A program made the translations under genes and the position numbers. Positions 8,765 through 18,087 of a DNA stretch of 64,000 nt are shown piece by piece. The DNA lies in NCBI GenBank assembly GCA_949296575.1, contig CASFPE010000007.1, forward strand, positions 1-64,000. The letters run 5' to 3'. Numbering within the stretch: the stretch's first letter is position 1; each line of letters begins with the position of its first letter. Origin of the DNA: an uncultured Bacteroides sp. GTDB lineage: Bacteria > Bacteroidota > Bacteroidia > Bacteroidales > Bacteroidaceae. The notes under the pieces were generated by a model, which was not told where the DNA came from, made no database searches, and saw only the letters and a program-made list of their open reading frames with translations.

Positions 8765-9604
8765 TCAAGCAAGACTGACAGCGTACAAGTAGATAACGGC
8801 AGCGGGTATGGCCATCAATGCGCTGTCGAACCGGTCGAGAAAGCCGCCATGCCCCGGGAGTATTGTTCCTGAATCCTTGATGCCTAATGTCCTTTTAAGC
8901 AAAGATTCTGTAAGGTCGCCCCATGTGCCGAACAAAATGACGACGAATGCCAGCCCCAGCCATTCTGCCGTACTCATCATGGAAGGGAAGCAACTGGCAA
9001 ACACAAATGCGGAGGCCAATGCTAAGATTCCTCCCCCAATGGAACCTTCCCATGACTTTTTGGGCGATATGCGTTCAAACAACCGGTGTTTCCCCATCAG
9101 TGTGCCGATGCAGTAAGCGCCGGTGTCGTTAATCCAGATGAAGATGAACACGGACAATGGGAGTATTGGGTTGTAGCTGACAGAATCGGCCTCGGTTCCT
9201 CCTGTGTGGAAAGCCAAGACATTGAGCATGGCAAATGGCAACCCGATGTAAAGTTGCGACAGCATGGAGTAGGCCCAGTTGTTGAGAGGGTGTTCGTTTT
9301 TCTTGTACAATTCGCTTATCATGAGGTACATGACAAGGAAGGAATAGAAGATGAACACGTATGATTCTCCTGTCAGGAAAAAGAAAGCAAAAGCGAAGAA
9401 CAGATAGGCTCCTCCCAGCATGGTAATCATGCGGTTGATGCGGGCAATTCCTGCCCGGTTGATTAAACTGCCGAATTCATAGATGGCCAGTGCGGCGAAG
9501 CAAGCAAAGAGCAGCATGAAAGGGAATGCTCCATAAAGGATGCATCCGATGGTCACGGCAATGAAGATGATTCCTGTGACGGCTCGTATGAGAAGGTTTT
9601 TCAC
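8765..9604 (-). CDS. cdsA: Phosphatidate cytidylyltransferase CdsA
   Basis: CdsA makes CDP-diacylglycerol from CTP and phosphatidic acid, the branch point of phospholipid synthesis. The 279-aa protein is a polytopic membrane protein. The C-terminal signature is clear: GTWGDLTESLLKRTLGIKDS, then the GHGGFLDRFDS motif that supplies metal-binding acidic residues. It follows ftsH by 22 bp on the same strand, an arrangement common in Bacteroidales. Confidence 0.95.
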   Translation of the reverse strand: MKNLLIRAVTGIIFIAVTIGCILYGAFPFMLLFACFAALAIYEFGSLINRAGIARINRMITMLGGAYLFFAFAFFFLTGESYVFIFYSFLVMYLMISELYKKNEHPLNNWAYSMLSQLYIGLPFAMLNVLAFHTGGTEADSVSYNPILPLSVFIFIWINDTGAYCIGTLMGKHRLFERISPKKSWEGSIGGGILALASAFVFASCFPSMMSTAEWLGLAFVVILFGTWGDLTESLLKRTLGIKDSGTILPGHGGFLDRFDSALMAIPAAVIYLYAVSLA

Positions 9605-9626
9605 TGTTCTTTTGTTTTCTGGTTAT

Positions 9627-11669
9627 TTATTCGTTGTTTCCGGTTGTTTTTGGGCTTCCTTCTTCTTTTTCTTTTGGGGCTTGCGGTTGGCTATTGGGCG
9701 CGTCGTTTGCATTTTCGTTGCCAATCAGCTTTTGTCCGTTGGTTTCTGAGTCTTCCAAGATTTCTTCGGAGCGTGAAGCCCAAGGGCGTTTCCCAAAAAT
9801 TTTTTCTACGTCTTCAGCGAAGATGACCTCTCTGTCCATCAGCAATTGGGCCAGTTTATTGTGTCCTTCTTTATGTTCGGTCAGGATGCTTTTGGCCCGT
9901 TCGTACTGTTCTGCAATCATGTTTTTTGCTTCAGAATCGATTAGTTCGGCTGTTTTCTCGCTGTATGGCTTGTTGAAAGAATATTCGTCGTTGTTGTAAT
10001 AGCAAAGGTTGGGCAGTTTGTTGCTCATGCCTGCATATGCTATCATGCCATAGGCTTGCTTGGTAACCCGTTCGAGGTCGTTCATGGCTCCTGTGGATAT
10101 TTGGCCGACAAACAAGTCTTCGGCGGCGCGTCCCCCAAGAGTGGCGCACATTTCGTCCAGCATTTGTTCTTTGGTTGTGATTTGGCGTTCTTCCGGGAGG
10201 TACCATGCGGCGCCTAATGCCCGTCCGCGCGGCACGATGGTGACTTTTATCAACGGGTTGGCATGTTCAAGGAACCAAGATATCGTGGCATGTCCGGCTT
10301 CGTGCAATGCGATGGTCCGCTTTTCTTCGTTGGTCATGATTTTTGTTTTTTTCTCTAAACCTCCGATGATGCGGTCGACGGCATCCAAGAAATCTTGCTT
10401 GCCGACAAATTCTTTTCCATGGCGGGCGGCGATAAGTGCTGCTTCATTGCATACATTGGCGATATCTGCTCCAGAGAATCCTGGCGTTTGGCGTGCCAAT
10501 AAGTCGATATCTACGGTTTTGTCAATCTTGATGGGGCGCAGGTGGACGCCGAATACTTCTTTGCGTTCGTTGAGGTCGGGAAGGTCTACGTGTATTTGCC
10601 GGTCGAACCGCCCGGCGCGGAGCAAGGCTTTGTCCAATATGTCCACGCGGTTGGTGGCAGCCAAGATGATGATGCCGCTGTTGGTGCCGAAGCCGTCCAT
10701 TTCTGTGAGCAACTGGTTCAATGTGTTCTCGCGTTCGTCGTTTCCTCCCATGGCGGGGTTTTTTCCTCTTGCGCGTCCCACTGCATCGATTTCGTCGATG
10801 AAGATGATGCATGGGGATTTTTCTTTGGCGCGGCGGAACAAGTCGCGGACGCGTGATGCGCCTACTCCGACAAACATTTCAACGAAATCGGAGCCGGAAA
10901 GGGAGAAGAAAGGCACGTCTGCTTCTCCTGCCACGGCTTTTGCCAGCAGGGTTTTCCCGGTTCCCGGGGGGCCTACCAGCAAGGCTCCTTTGGGAATCTT
11001 TCCTCCCAAGTTGGTGTATTTTTCAGGTTCTTTGAGGAATTCCACGATTTCTGCCACTTCCTGCTTGGCTTCTTTGAGCCCGGCCACGTCTTTGAAGGTG
11101 ACTTTGTTCTGGTTTTTGCCGTCGCCTTTCTCGAAAAGCTGGGCTCTCGACTTGCCGACATTGAACACGCCTCCGCCTACTCCTCCGCTGTCGCGCCCCA
11201 TCCTGCGCATGAAATACATCCAGATGCCGATGATGAGGATGAACGGGAACAGGTTCCAGAACAAGGCTCCGAAATAGTTCTTTTTTGTTTTGAAGCTGAT
11301 GTCTCCTTTGAAGTTGCCGGTTTCGGCCTCTTTTTCTATGAATTCATTCAGGGCATCCCTTGAGGGAACTTCCAGGTTTATGACCGGATTTTTGCCTACC
11401 TCTTTCGGTTCTTTCCCGAACACGTTTTTTGCAAATTCCGGCTTGATGTAGAGTTCGGCGGAATTGTCATCATAGGATATGATTTTGTTGGCATAGCCTT
11501 TTTCCACATAATCTTTGAATTCGGTATAGCTGATGCTTTTGCTGATGTTTCCGCCCGGGCTGGCGAACCACAGCATCATCAGTGCGATGATGATGGTCAG
11601 GTATAGCCAGTTCAGGTTGAACTTGGGCGTGTTCATCTTGTTGGCATTCGCGTTCTTGTTTTTTTCCAT
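9627..11669 (-). CDS. ftsH: ATP-dependent zinc metalloprotease FtsH
   Basis: FtsH is the membrane-anchored AAA+ protease that degrades damaged membrane proteins and some regulators. The 680-aa product has two membrane segments (about residues 17-36 and 135-155). The AAA module shows Walker A GPPGTGKT, Walker B IIFIDEID and the second region of homology [10 protein letters not shown]. The zinc site is HEAGH. The C-terminal tail is rich in Glu, Asn and Gln. I chose ATG 11669; an upstream in-frame extension would overlap rsfS. It lies between rsfS and cdsA in one probable operon. Confidence 0.96.
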   Translation of the reverse strand: MEKNKNANANKMNTPKFNLNWLYLTIIIALMMLWFASPGGNISKSISYTEFKDYVEKGYANKIISYDDNSAELYIKPEFAKNVFGKEPKEVGKNPVINLEVPSRDALNEFIEKEAETGNFKGDISFKTKKNYFGALFWNLFPFILIIGIWMYFMRRMGRDSGGVGGGVFNVGKSRAQLFEKGDGKNQNKVTFKDVAGLKEAKQEVAEIVEFLKEPEKYTNLGGKIPKGALLVGPPGTGKTLLAKAVAGEADVPFFSLSGSDFVEMFVGVGASRVRDLFRRAKEKSPCIIFIDEIDAVGRARGKNPAMGGNDERENTLNQLLTEMDGFGTNSGIIILAATNRVDILDKALLRAGRFDRQIHVDLPDLNERKEVFGVHLRPIKIDKTVDIDLLARQTPGFSGADIANVCNEAALIAARHGKEFVGKQDFLDAVDRIIGGLEKKTKIMTNEEKRTIALHEAGHATISWFLEHANPLIKVTIVPRGRALGAAWYLPEERQITTKEQMLDEMCATLGGRAAEDLFVGQISTGAMNDLERVTKQAYGMIAYAGMSNKLPNLCYYNNDEYSFNKPYSEKTAELIDSEAKNMIAEQYERAKSILTEHKEGHNKLAQLLMDREVIFAEDVEKIFGKRPWASRSEEILEDSETNGQKLIGNENANDAPNSQPQAPKEKEEGSPKTTGNNE

Positions 11670-11683
11670 AAATGCAAGGGTGG

Positions 11684-12043
11684 TTAGTCGATATTGGGCA
11701 AATGGATTAGTTTGGCATCTGCCCACAGGTGTTCCAAATCATAGAATTTCCTTGTTTCGGGCAAGAAAACATGCACGATTACGTCTGAGTAGTCCATGGC
11801 GACCCATTGCGCGTTTCTCAAACCGTCGATGTGGCATGGCTTCTCTCCTGTGTGTTTCCTGACATAGTCTTCCACGGAATCGGTGATGGCGCTTACTTGG
11901 CTGGGCGAGTTGCCTTGGCAGATGACGAAGTATTTGCAAATAGTGTCCTCAATGCCTTCTAATTGGGCAATCACGATGTCTTTGCCTTTCTTTTCCTGAA
12001 TGCCTTCGGCTATTTTTTCTACTAAATTTTCGGTTTCGTTCAT
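11684..12043 (-). CDS. rsfS: Ribosome silencing factor RsfS
   Basis: RsfS binds ribosomal protein uL14 on the 50S subunit and blocks subunit joining in stationary phase or starvation. The 119-aa length is typical. Family features are DIVIAQLEG near the start, ICKYFVICQGNS and the C-terminal WVAMDYSDVIVHVF block. Upstream codons could extend the frame, but ATG 12043 gives the normal N-terminus. It is the first gene of the rsfS-ftsH-cdsA run. Confidence 0.93.
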   Translation of the reverse strand: MNETENLVEKIAEGIQEKKGKDIVIAQLEGIEDTICKYFVICQGNSPSQVSAITDSVEDYVRKHTGEKPCHIDGLRNAQWVAMDYSDVIVHVFLPETRKFYDLEHLWADAKLIHLPNID

Positions 12044-12128
12044 TTGTTTACAAGTTTCAATGTGGTTGCCAATGTGGCGGGGCGCATGCCTTTGTAGAGG
12101 CTTGCAAATGTTGTGCCACAATGGGTTA

Positions 12129-12136
12129 CAAAGATA
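12129..12136 (-). promoter_or_regulatory. Candidate -7 box for rsfS-ftsH-cdsA
   Basis: The minus strand reads TATCTTTG, a full match to TAnnTTTG. It would start transcription near 12122, about 80 nt before the rsfS ATG. Confidence 0.5.
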
Positions 12137-12261
12137 GGCTGATTTGTTGAGACATGCGAAAGTTTTGCCGGAAATCTGATTTATTTTTGTGTTTTTTAGG
12201 CATCATCGCCTCCCGTTTTGCGGGAATGTGTGCAAAAGTTATAAAAAATGTGCGGAAAATG

Positions 12262-12291
12262 TTTGGGTGCGCGGTATTTTTATTACCTTTG
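12262..12291 (+). promoter_or_regulatory. Promoter of tRNA-Gln
   Basis: A -33 TTTG (12262-12265) and a -7 box TACCTTTG (12284-12291) are separated by 18 bp. The tRNA begins 17 bp after the -7 box, so almost no leader is transcribed. Confidence 0.6.
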
Positions 12292-12308
12292 CAGCGTCAA
12301 AAGCAGAA

Positions 12309-12379
12309 TGGGATATGGTGTAATGGTAACACAACAGATTCTGGTCCTGTTTTTCCAGGTTCGAGTCCTGGTATCCCAA
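12309..12379 (+). tRNA. tRNA-Gln (CTG)
   Basis: The 71-nt sequence folds as a cloverleaf. The acceptor pairs TGGGATA with TATCCCA, the discriminator is A at 12379, and the T arm is CCAGG-TTCGAGT-CCTGG. The anticodon loop TTCTGGT places anticodon CTG at 12341-12343, which reads CAG (Gln). CCA is not encoded. Confidence 0.93.
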
Positions 12380-12385
12380 CTGTTT

Positions 12386-12428
12386 GAGAGAGGCTTCCCG
12401 ATGGATGAAGGAGGCCTCTCTTTTTTTT
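12386..12428 (+). terminator. Rho-independent terminator after tRNA-Gln
   Basis: GAGAGGC (12388-12394) pairs with GCCTCTC (12414-12420), followed by eight T residues. It lies directly downstream of the tRNA. Confidence 0.85.
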
Positions 12429-12728
12429 GCGCGGAAGGCTTCCAAAGGTTTTTGAAAATCCTCCTAAGGTTTGGGGCAAAACCTTGGAAGGATTCATGCA
12501 AAACGTTGAAAGGTTTTTCAAGAAGTTTTTTGGGGGCTTTTCCCACGGCTTGCGAGCCGTGTGGGGCAGCTTCGCAAAGCGCCGGGCGTGCTTCCCGATA
12601 AAATTGCAAATTTTTCCTGTAAAATGGCTGCATTTTTCCTATAAAAATATCCTTTTTTATGGGAAAAACTTTTCCTGCTTCCCGGCGGCGCGGAGGCGGG
12701 CGAAGCGGGTGTTGCGGCTTCTTGCGGG
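12429..12728. repeat. Composite intergenic repeat, copy B
   Basis: Second copy of the dispersed repeat. Palindromic units with a 22-bp period start at about 12458, 12480 and 12502. A GC-rich stretch follows, then A/T-rich units with CCTGTAAAAT and CCTATAAAAA near 12615-12650. No gene is supported in 12429-12797; short open frames here are products of the repeat. It lies between the tRNA-Gln terminator and the 3' end of the leftward DUF349 gene. Confidence 0.75.
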
Positions 12729-12782
12729 CATGGGGAAAAACAAAGGCTGCTTTTTTGTCGGCAGCCCTTGCTTTTCCCCATG
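12729..12782 (-). terminator. Long hairpin at the 3' end of the DUF349 gene
   Basis: The arms CATGGGGAAAA...GGCTGC (12729-12750) and GCAGCC...TTTTCCCCATG (12761-12782) form a long, nearly perfect stem around a T-rich loop. It lies 16 bp past the stop of the leftward DUF349 gene. It probably ends that transcript or protects its 3' end. Confidence 0.6.
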
Positions 12783-12797
12783 CTTATGAATGGAGCC

Positions 12798-14660
12798 TTA
12801 TTCTTCTTCCTTCCTCAAGGTTTCATCAACGACATCGATTTTCTTCTGGATGAGGCTTAGTTCGTCTTTCAGTTTTTCCACCTTGCGCAGCAGTTCGTTG
12901 ACCAGGCTGTTTCCTTTCTTTGAAGATGCGTTCAGGAATCCGATGTTGTTCTCGTAGGTTTGTACTTCGCTTCTGAGATTTTCGTATGTTCGGAGCAGTT
13001 TCTCGCGTTCGCGGTACAGGCTGTCGTTTTTCCCGTTTTGGGTCGCATTGCTTATGTTGGACTTGAAGCTGTTCAGCCGGCGGTCGGAAATGCTGATATG
13101 CAAGCGTTCAAAATGTGCGTCCATCAGTTCGCGGTATTGCTTGTATATCTTGTCTTTTTCCTTGAACGGCACATGCCCGGTGTTGTTCCATTCTTGGATA
13201 ATTTCTTGGATTTGCTCTTTTGCGTCTTCTGCTTCGGTTGATTCGTTGATGCTTGCGAGCTTTTCTATCAATGCTTTTTTCTTGGCGAGGTTCTCCTGTT
13301 CTTCTGAATGTTGTGTGGATGTGGCCTTGTTCTTTTGCTCGAAGAAGTGGTCGCATGCTTCAATGAACCGTTTCCAGATGGCATCTGAGTGCTTCTTTGC
13401 GACAGGGCCGATTGTTTTCCATTCTTTTTGCAATTGGACCAGCGTTTCTGTGGTGGCTTTCCAGTCAGTGCTGTCTTTCAGCGATTCGGCTTTCTCGCAA
13501 AGTGCTTTCTTCTTGGCGAGGTTCCCGGCCAGTTCTTCTTTCTTGGCTTTGAAGAATTCGCCTTTTTTCCTGAAGAATTCGTCGCATGCGGAACGGAACC
13601 TTTCAAAGATTTTTGTGTTTGCCTTTTGGGGCGCGAACCCGATTGTTTTCCATTTGGCTTGCAAGGCGATGATTTCTTTCGTCTTGTTTTCCCATGTGGC
13701 ATAAGAAGTCAGTTCATTATAGTCGGTGGCTTCCACAATTTCGCAGATAGCCGTTTTCGCATCCAGGTTTTGTTGCTCTTGTTTTTTCAGTTCTTCGAAA
13801 TGTTGCTGGTGCCGGCGGTTCACGTTGGATGAGGCCGTCTTGAACCGGCTCCATATTTCTTCTCTGAGTTCTTTGGCCACAGGCCCTGTTTCCCTGAATT
13901 CTTGGTGCAGTTTCTGCAATTGGTGGAATGCGGACACTACGTCTGCCTCTTCCGACAGCTTTTCGGCAGCTTCGCACAAATGGGTCTTGATTTCCAAGTT
14001 TTTCTTGAAATCATATTCGCGGAATTCATTGTTCAGCTTGATGATGTCATAGAATTGCTCGGCATAATGTTGGTAGTTTTTCCACAGTTCCTTGCTCTGC
14101 GACGCAGGTATCAGCTTTATCTCGTTCCATTGTTGCTGCAGCTTTTTGAACTCGTTGTAGTTCTTGTTGGCATCTTCCGGGTGTGCGGTCAGTTCTTTGA
14201 GCTTGTCAATGATGCCCAATTTGATGGCGAGATTTTCTTCTTTCTGCTTTTCGATGGCCTCCAGCATGGCATTCCTTTTCTCTTTGATGACGGCTGCCAG
14301 CGCCTTGAATTCATTTTCTTTTTCATCGGGCTCCAGTTTGAAGTCCTCCGGGGCTCCTCCGTTTTCAAGGAAGCTTTTGTAGGCTTTTTCCGTTTCAGAT
14401 TTGTGCAACCTGTAGAAATGTTGTTTCAACAGTTCTATTTCTTGCCTTTCGGCATGCTCTATGTCGTTTGTTATGTCTTTCAGCCGTTCGAGGATTTCTT
14501 CTTTGGTCTTGGGAATCGTGAAGGCCGCACCAGGGGCGTCGTCCGTTTCCATTCCTGCAGGAGAAGCCTCAGGGACGATGGCGCCTGATACTTCAGTTGC
14601 ATTTCTTTCTTCTGCCAAATCTTCTTCCAAAGGTTGGTTGGTGTCTTGAGAGTCCATCAT
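12798..14660 (-). CDS. DUF349 domain protein, coiled-coil
   Basis: The 620-aa protein consists largely of repeated DUF349 helical units of about 70-75 residues. Each has a Trp-centred motif such as QWNEIKLIP, KWKTIGFAP and EWKTIGPVA followed by a phenylalanine-rich segment such as FRSACDEFF. An acidic, low-complexity N-terminus (about 1-50) and a C-terminal coiled coil (about 555-615) frame them. DUF349 proteins are common in Bacteroidota and actinobacteria and their function is not established. A second ATG one codon downstream is an equally possible start. No signal peptide is seen, so it is likely cytoplasmic. Confidence 0.85.
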   Translation of the reverse strand: MMDSQDTNQPLEEDLAEERNATEVSGAIVPEASPAGMETDDAPGAAFTIPKTKEEILERLKDITNDIEHAERQEIELLKQHFYRLHKSETEKAYKSFLENGGAPEDFKLEPDEKENEFKALAAVIKEKRNAMLEAIEKQKEENLAIKLGIIDKLKELTAHPEDANKNYNEFKKLQQQWNEIKLIPASQSKELWKNYQHYAEQFYDIIKLNNEFREYDFKKNLEIKTHLCEAAEKLSEEADVVSAFHQLQKLHQEFRETGPVAKELREEIWSRFKTASSNVNRRHQQHFEELKKQEQQNLDAKTAICEIVEATDYNELTSYATWENKTKEIIALQAKWKTIGFAPQKANTKIFERFRSACDEFFRKKGEFFKAKKEELAGNLAKKKALCEKAESLKDSTDWKATTETLVQLQKEWKTIGPVAKKHSDAIWKRFIEACDHFFEQKNKATSTQHSEEQENLAKKKALIEKLASINESTEAEDAKEQIQEIIQEWNNTGHVPFKEKDKIYKQYRELMDAHFERLHISISDRRLNSFKSNISNATQNGKNDSLYREREKLLRTYENLRSEVQTYENNIGFLNASSKKGNSLVNELLRKVEKLKDELSLIQKKIDVVDETLRKEEE

Positions 14661-14789
14661 TGTTCTATAATTTATAGGTACGTTATTCGTGCAAGAATCG
14701 CTTCTTTTAGATTAGTTTACAAATTAAGGAAATAAAATCCTTACTACATACTTTTTTCAGATATTTTTTTGAAGTTTTCTTTTTGGGGC

Positions 14790-16130
14790 TCAAGATAACA
14801 GGACAGTGATTCCCATATAAAGCATCATGCCGATGATGTCGTTTGTGATGGCAATGAACGGGCCGGTGGCGATGGCAGGGTCTATTTTCAGCTTCTCAAG
14901 TGTCAGGGGAACGAATGTGCCGAAGATGGATGCGAACATCACAACAGCGAAAAGGCTGATGGACACGGAGTAAGTGACAGTGGCTGTCATCCCGAACCGT
15001 ATGAAGTTGTAGATGTACACTAACAGGGAAATGATGCTGGCATTGATGAGGGCCACGACGGATTCTTTCAGGATTTGCCGGTAAGTGTTCTTGGCGTCCA
15101 ATGAATTGTTGGCAAGCCCTTGCACCACGAGCGCGGAGGATTGCGTGCCGACGTTCCCTCCCGTCCCGCCTATCAGCGGGATGTAGAGTGCCATCTCCGG
15201 GTGGGCGGCGAATGTGTTGTCGAAATTGCCGAGTATGACGGAGTTCCCGATTCCTCCGAGCATGCCGATGATGAGCCACGGGAGGCGGGCGGAGGTTTGC
15301 CGGAACACGTTGTCGTCTGTCTCGATGTCTTGGGAAAGTCCGGATGCCAATTGGTAGTCGCGTTCCGCATGTTCGCGCACTTTGTCCATGACATCGTCTA
15401 CGGTGATGCGCCCTACCAGTCTCCCGATGCTGTCGATGACGGGGACGGCTACCAAGTCATATTTCTCAATGGTCTGCACTACGTCGTCGATAGGGGTTTC
15501 AACGCGCACGGAGATGGGGTCTTTCTTCATGACGTGCTTCACCTTGGAGACAGAAGGGCTGGTAATCATCTTTTTCAATGGGAACACGCCCCGGAGCCGC
15601 TCATCATCGTCTACGACGTACACGTAATATATTTCGTCCATGTCTTCGGCTTGTATGCGCATCTCCTTCAGGCACTCAGGCATGCTCCAGTTTTCATTGA
15701 CGATGACCATCTCTGTTCCCATGATGCCTCCGGCGGTGTCTTCGTCGTATTTCAAGAGGTCTACGATGTCGCCCGCTTGGTCGATGTCTTCAATGTGGGA
15801 GAGAACTTCTTCTTGTTTTTCCTCGTCCATGTCGCGGATGATGTCGACGGCATCGTCGGTGTCCATGTGGTCGAGGAAGCGTTTGGCAATAGTTTCTGGC
15901 GGCAGCACGTCGAGAAACTCTTTGCGTGCGTCTTCGTCCATTTCGATGAGGACATCGGCTGCGGTGTCGTTGTCGAGCAGGAGGTAAATGGCTCTTGCTT
16001 CAGGCAGGGAGAGTTCGTTGCACAGTTCGGCGATGTCGGCGGGATGGAGGTCGGCGATGCGCTCTTTGAGCTGGTCGGATTCTTTATGCTCTATGAGTTC
16101 CCTGATGTCGTTGATATAGTCTTCGTTCAT
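14790..16130 (-). CDS. mgtE: Magnesium transporter MgtE
   Basis: MgtE is a dimeric Mg2+-selective channel gated by cytoplasmic Mg2+. The 446-aa protein has the N-terminal superhelical Mg-sensing domain (about 1-130), two CBS domains (about 135-250) and about five membrane helices. The pore-lining signature GGTGGNVGTQSSAL is present. ATG 16130 overlaps the rsmA stop by four bases (ATGA), so I prefer it over a longer frame that would intrude into rsmA. The coupled start suggests translational coupling. Confidence 0.95.
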   Translation of the reverse strand: MNEDYINDIRELIEHKESDQLKERIADLHPADIAELCNELSLPEARAIYLLLDNDTAADVLIEMDEDARKEFLDVLPPETIAKRFLDHMDTDDAVDIIRDMDEEKQEEVLSHIEDIDQAGDIVDLLKYDEDTAGGIMGTEMVIVNENWSMPECLKEMRIQAEDMDEIYYVYVVDDDERLRGVFPLKKMITSPSVSKVKHVMKKDPISVRVETPIDDVVQTIEKYDLVAVPVIDSIGRLVGRITVDDVMDKVREHAERDYQLASGLSQDIETDDNVFRQTSARLPWLIIGMLGGIGNSVILGNFDNTFAAHPEMALYIPLIGGTGGNVGTQSSALVVQGLANNSLDAKNTYRQILKESVVALINASIISLLVYIYNFIRFGMTATVTYSVSISLFAVVMFASIFGTFVPLTLEKLKIDPAIATGPFIAITNDIIGMMLYMGITVLLS

Positions 16131-16948
16131 GGCAGCGAGGGTTTGTTGTGGTTCGTGATGCGGGACGTGTCCAGTTCTTCCTGCATGCGGTTGGTGAGGT
16201 TCACGAAGTCGCTTACGGAGAGTTGCTCCGGGCGTTTGGAGAAGATGGGGTCGCTGTTGCCTTTCCATTCTTTTCCCATGATTTGGCGCAGGGAGTTGCG
16301 CAGGGTTTTCCGCCTTTGGTTGAAAGTGGCTTTTACGATGCGTTTGAAAAGTGCTTCGTTGCAGCCGAGGTCGGCGACGTGGTTGCGTGTCATGCGGATG
16401 ACGGCGCTTTTCACCTTGGGTGGCGGGTTGAACACGTTTTCATGCACGGTGAAGAGGTATTCCACGTCGTACCAAGCTTGGATAAGCACGCTGAGGATGC
16501 CATATGCCTTGCAGCCGGGCGGGGCGGCGATGCGTTCGGCCACTTCTTTTTGTATCATGCCGGTGCAGCAGGGGATGAGGTCCTTGTTGTCGAGCATCTT
16601 GAAGAAGATTTGGCTGGATATGTTGTAGGGGTAGTTGCCGGTAAGGACAAAAGGGGCGCCTTGGAATACGGTGCTGAGGTCGAGTTGCAGGAAGTCGTCT
16701 TCGATGATATGTTCCTCTAAGGACGGGAAATGCTTGAGGAGGTAGGAGACAGACTCGAAGTCTATCTCGACGACTTTGAGAGGCCGTTGCTTGCCCACAA
16801 GGTATTGTGTCAGCACTCCTGTGCCGGGCCCGACTTCGAGGACGGGCGTTGCGGGGCAGGCATCGACGGTGTCGGCGATGGCTTGGGCGATGCTCTGGTC
16901 GCGGAGGAAGTGCTGCCCCAAAAACTTTTTAGGCTTGACGGCGCTCAT
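16127..16948 (-). CDS. rsmA: 16S rRNA dimethyladenosine transferase RsmA (KsgA)
   Basis: RsmA dimethylates two adjacent adenosines near the 3' end of 16S rRNA and acts as a late 30S assembly checkpoint. The 273-aa length fits. The SAM-binding motif EVGPGTGVLTQYL lies near residues 39-51, and the catalytic NLPY-type motif appears as NYPY (TGNYPYNIS) near residue 110. The N-terminus KKFLGQHFLRDQ is characteristic. It precedes mgtE with an ATGA overlap. Confidence 0.95.
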   Translation of the reverse strand: MSAVKPKKFLGQHFLRDQSIAQAIADTVDACPATPVLEVGPGTGVLTQYLVGKQRPLKVVEIDFESVSYLLKHFPSLEEHIIEDDFLQLDLSTVFQGAPFVLTGNYPYNISSQIFFKMLDNKDLIPCCTGMIQKEVAERIAAPPGCKAYGILSVLIQAWYDVEYLFTVHENVFNPPPKVKSAVIRMTRNHVADLGCNEALFKRIVKATFNQRRKTLRNSLRQIMGKEWKGNSDPIFSKRPEQLSVSDFVNLTNRMQEELDTSRITNHNKPSLP

Positions 16949-16996
16949 TCTTGTGAAATTTGCGGGTTATTTACTTGCGGTTTGCATATATCCTGC

Positions 16997-17004
16997 TATA
17001 TTTG
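16997..17004 (+). promoter_or_regulatory. Candidate -7 box for the YbhN-like gene
   Basis: TATATTTG matches TAnnTTTG, with CTTG at 16974-16977 as a partial -33 element and a 19-bp spacer. Transcription would start near 17011, about 40 nt before the TTG start at 17050. Confidence 0.5.
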
Positions 17005-17010
17005 CGCTTA

Positions 17011-17018
17011 CAAAGATA
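17011..17018 (-). promoter_or_regulatory. Candidate -7 box for rsmA-mgtE
   Basis: The minus strand reads TATCTTTG. Transcription would start near 17004, inside the opposing plus-strand -7 box, so the two divergent promoters appear to overlap. Confidence 0.5.
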
Positions 17019-17049
17019 GGGATTATACGGAATGTAACCTTGTTGAAAG

Positions 17050-18087
17050 TTGAAAAAGTTAATAGGAAATATTGTAAAGGTGGTTTTGCCCTTGGCGTTG
17101 GGGGCATTTATTTTGGTGTGGGTGTACCGTGGCTTCGACTTCGCCCGCGCGGCGGAGGTGCTGCGCCACGGCATGGATTACGGCTGGATGGCGGCGACCC
17201 TTGTGTTCGGCATACTGAGCCATGTGGTGCGGGGCATACGTTGGAGGCTGGCCTTGGAACCTTTGGGGGAGCGTCCGCGCATGGCCGACTGCGTGTATGC
17301 CATCTTTGTTTCTTACGCGGCGAACCTTGTGGTGCCGCGCGTGGGCGAGGTGTCGCGTTGCGGCGTGCTGGCGCGCTATGACGGCGTCTCCTTTGCGAAG
17401 TCGTTGGGGACGGTGGTGACCGAGCGGCTCATCGACACGTTGTGCGTGTGCCTGCTCACGGGGCTGGCGCTGGTGCTGCAGTTGCCGGTTTTCGACCGTT
17501 TCTTCCGCGACACGGGGGCGGGCCTGGGGGCGTTGCCGGAGGTGCTGGCTTCGGCCGACTTCTACATTGTGCTGTTGTGCGCGGCGGGCATAGGGGCGTT
17601 GCTGTGGCGGCTGCTCCGCACGTATTCTTTCTTTGCGAAGGTGAAGGATGCGCTGCGCAATGTGTGGGCGGGCGCGTTGTCGTTGCGGCGGGTGCGGAAG
17701 CGGGGGCTGTTCTTGGCGTACACGGCTTTGATATGGCTGTGCTACTATCTGCAGTTCTACCTGAGCTTCTATTGCTTCGGGTTCAGCGAGGGCTTGGGGC
17801 CGGTGGTGGGGCTGGTGCTGTTCGTGGTGGGGAGCATCGCGGTGGTGGTGCCCACGCCGAACGGTGCGGGCCCGTGGCATTTCGGGGTCATCACGATGAT
17901 GATGCTCTACGGGGTGGGGCAGGAGGACGCGGGCGTGTTCGCCCTGCTGGTGCATGGCGTCCAGACGTTGCTGGTCGTCGTCTTGGGCATATACGGTTTG
18001 ATAATGTTATCATTCACAAATAGAAGGAGGAAGTATGGAAACAATCAAGACCTTGGCTCCGCAGAACGTGTGGAGGCATTTCTATGA
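17050..18087 (+). CDS. YbhN/lysylphosphatidylglycerol synthase-type membrane protein
   Basis: The 345-aa protein has about eight hydrophobic helices and the features of the YbhN/UPF0104 family: ILSHVVRGIRWRL near residue 57, AANLVVPRVGEVSR near 96 and VPTPNGAGPWHFG near 273. This family shares its fold with the membrane flippase part of MprF but has no synthase domain here, so lipid transport is only inferred. The apparent start is TTG at 17050. Its 3' end overlaps pepD by 53 bp. G+C is much higher than in the genes to its left. Confidence 0.8.
   Translation: MKKLIGNIVKVVLPLALGAFILVWVYRGFDFARAAEVLRHGMDYGWMAATLVFGILSHVVRGIRWRLALEPLGERPRMADCVYAIFVSYAANLVVPRVGEVSRCGVLARYDGVSFAKSLGTVVTERLIDTLCVCLLTGLALVLQLPVFDRFFRDTGAGLGALPEVLASADFYIVLLCAAGIGALLWRLLRTYSFFAKVKDALRNVWAGALSLRRVRKRGLFLAYTALIWLCYYLQFYLSFYCFGFSEGLGPVVGLVLFVVGSIAVVVPTPNGAGPWHFGVITMMMLYGVGQEDAGVFALLVHGVQTLLVVVLGIYGLIMLSFTNRRRKYGNNQDLGSAERVEAFL

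Noticed and set aside
12427..12789. Open frames of about 60-120 codons between tRNA-Gln and the DUF349 gene
   Set aside because: They are translations of the 22-bp palindromic units, giving periodic Lys/Gly/Phe peptides; the same arises in the other repeat copies.
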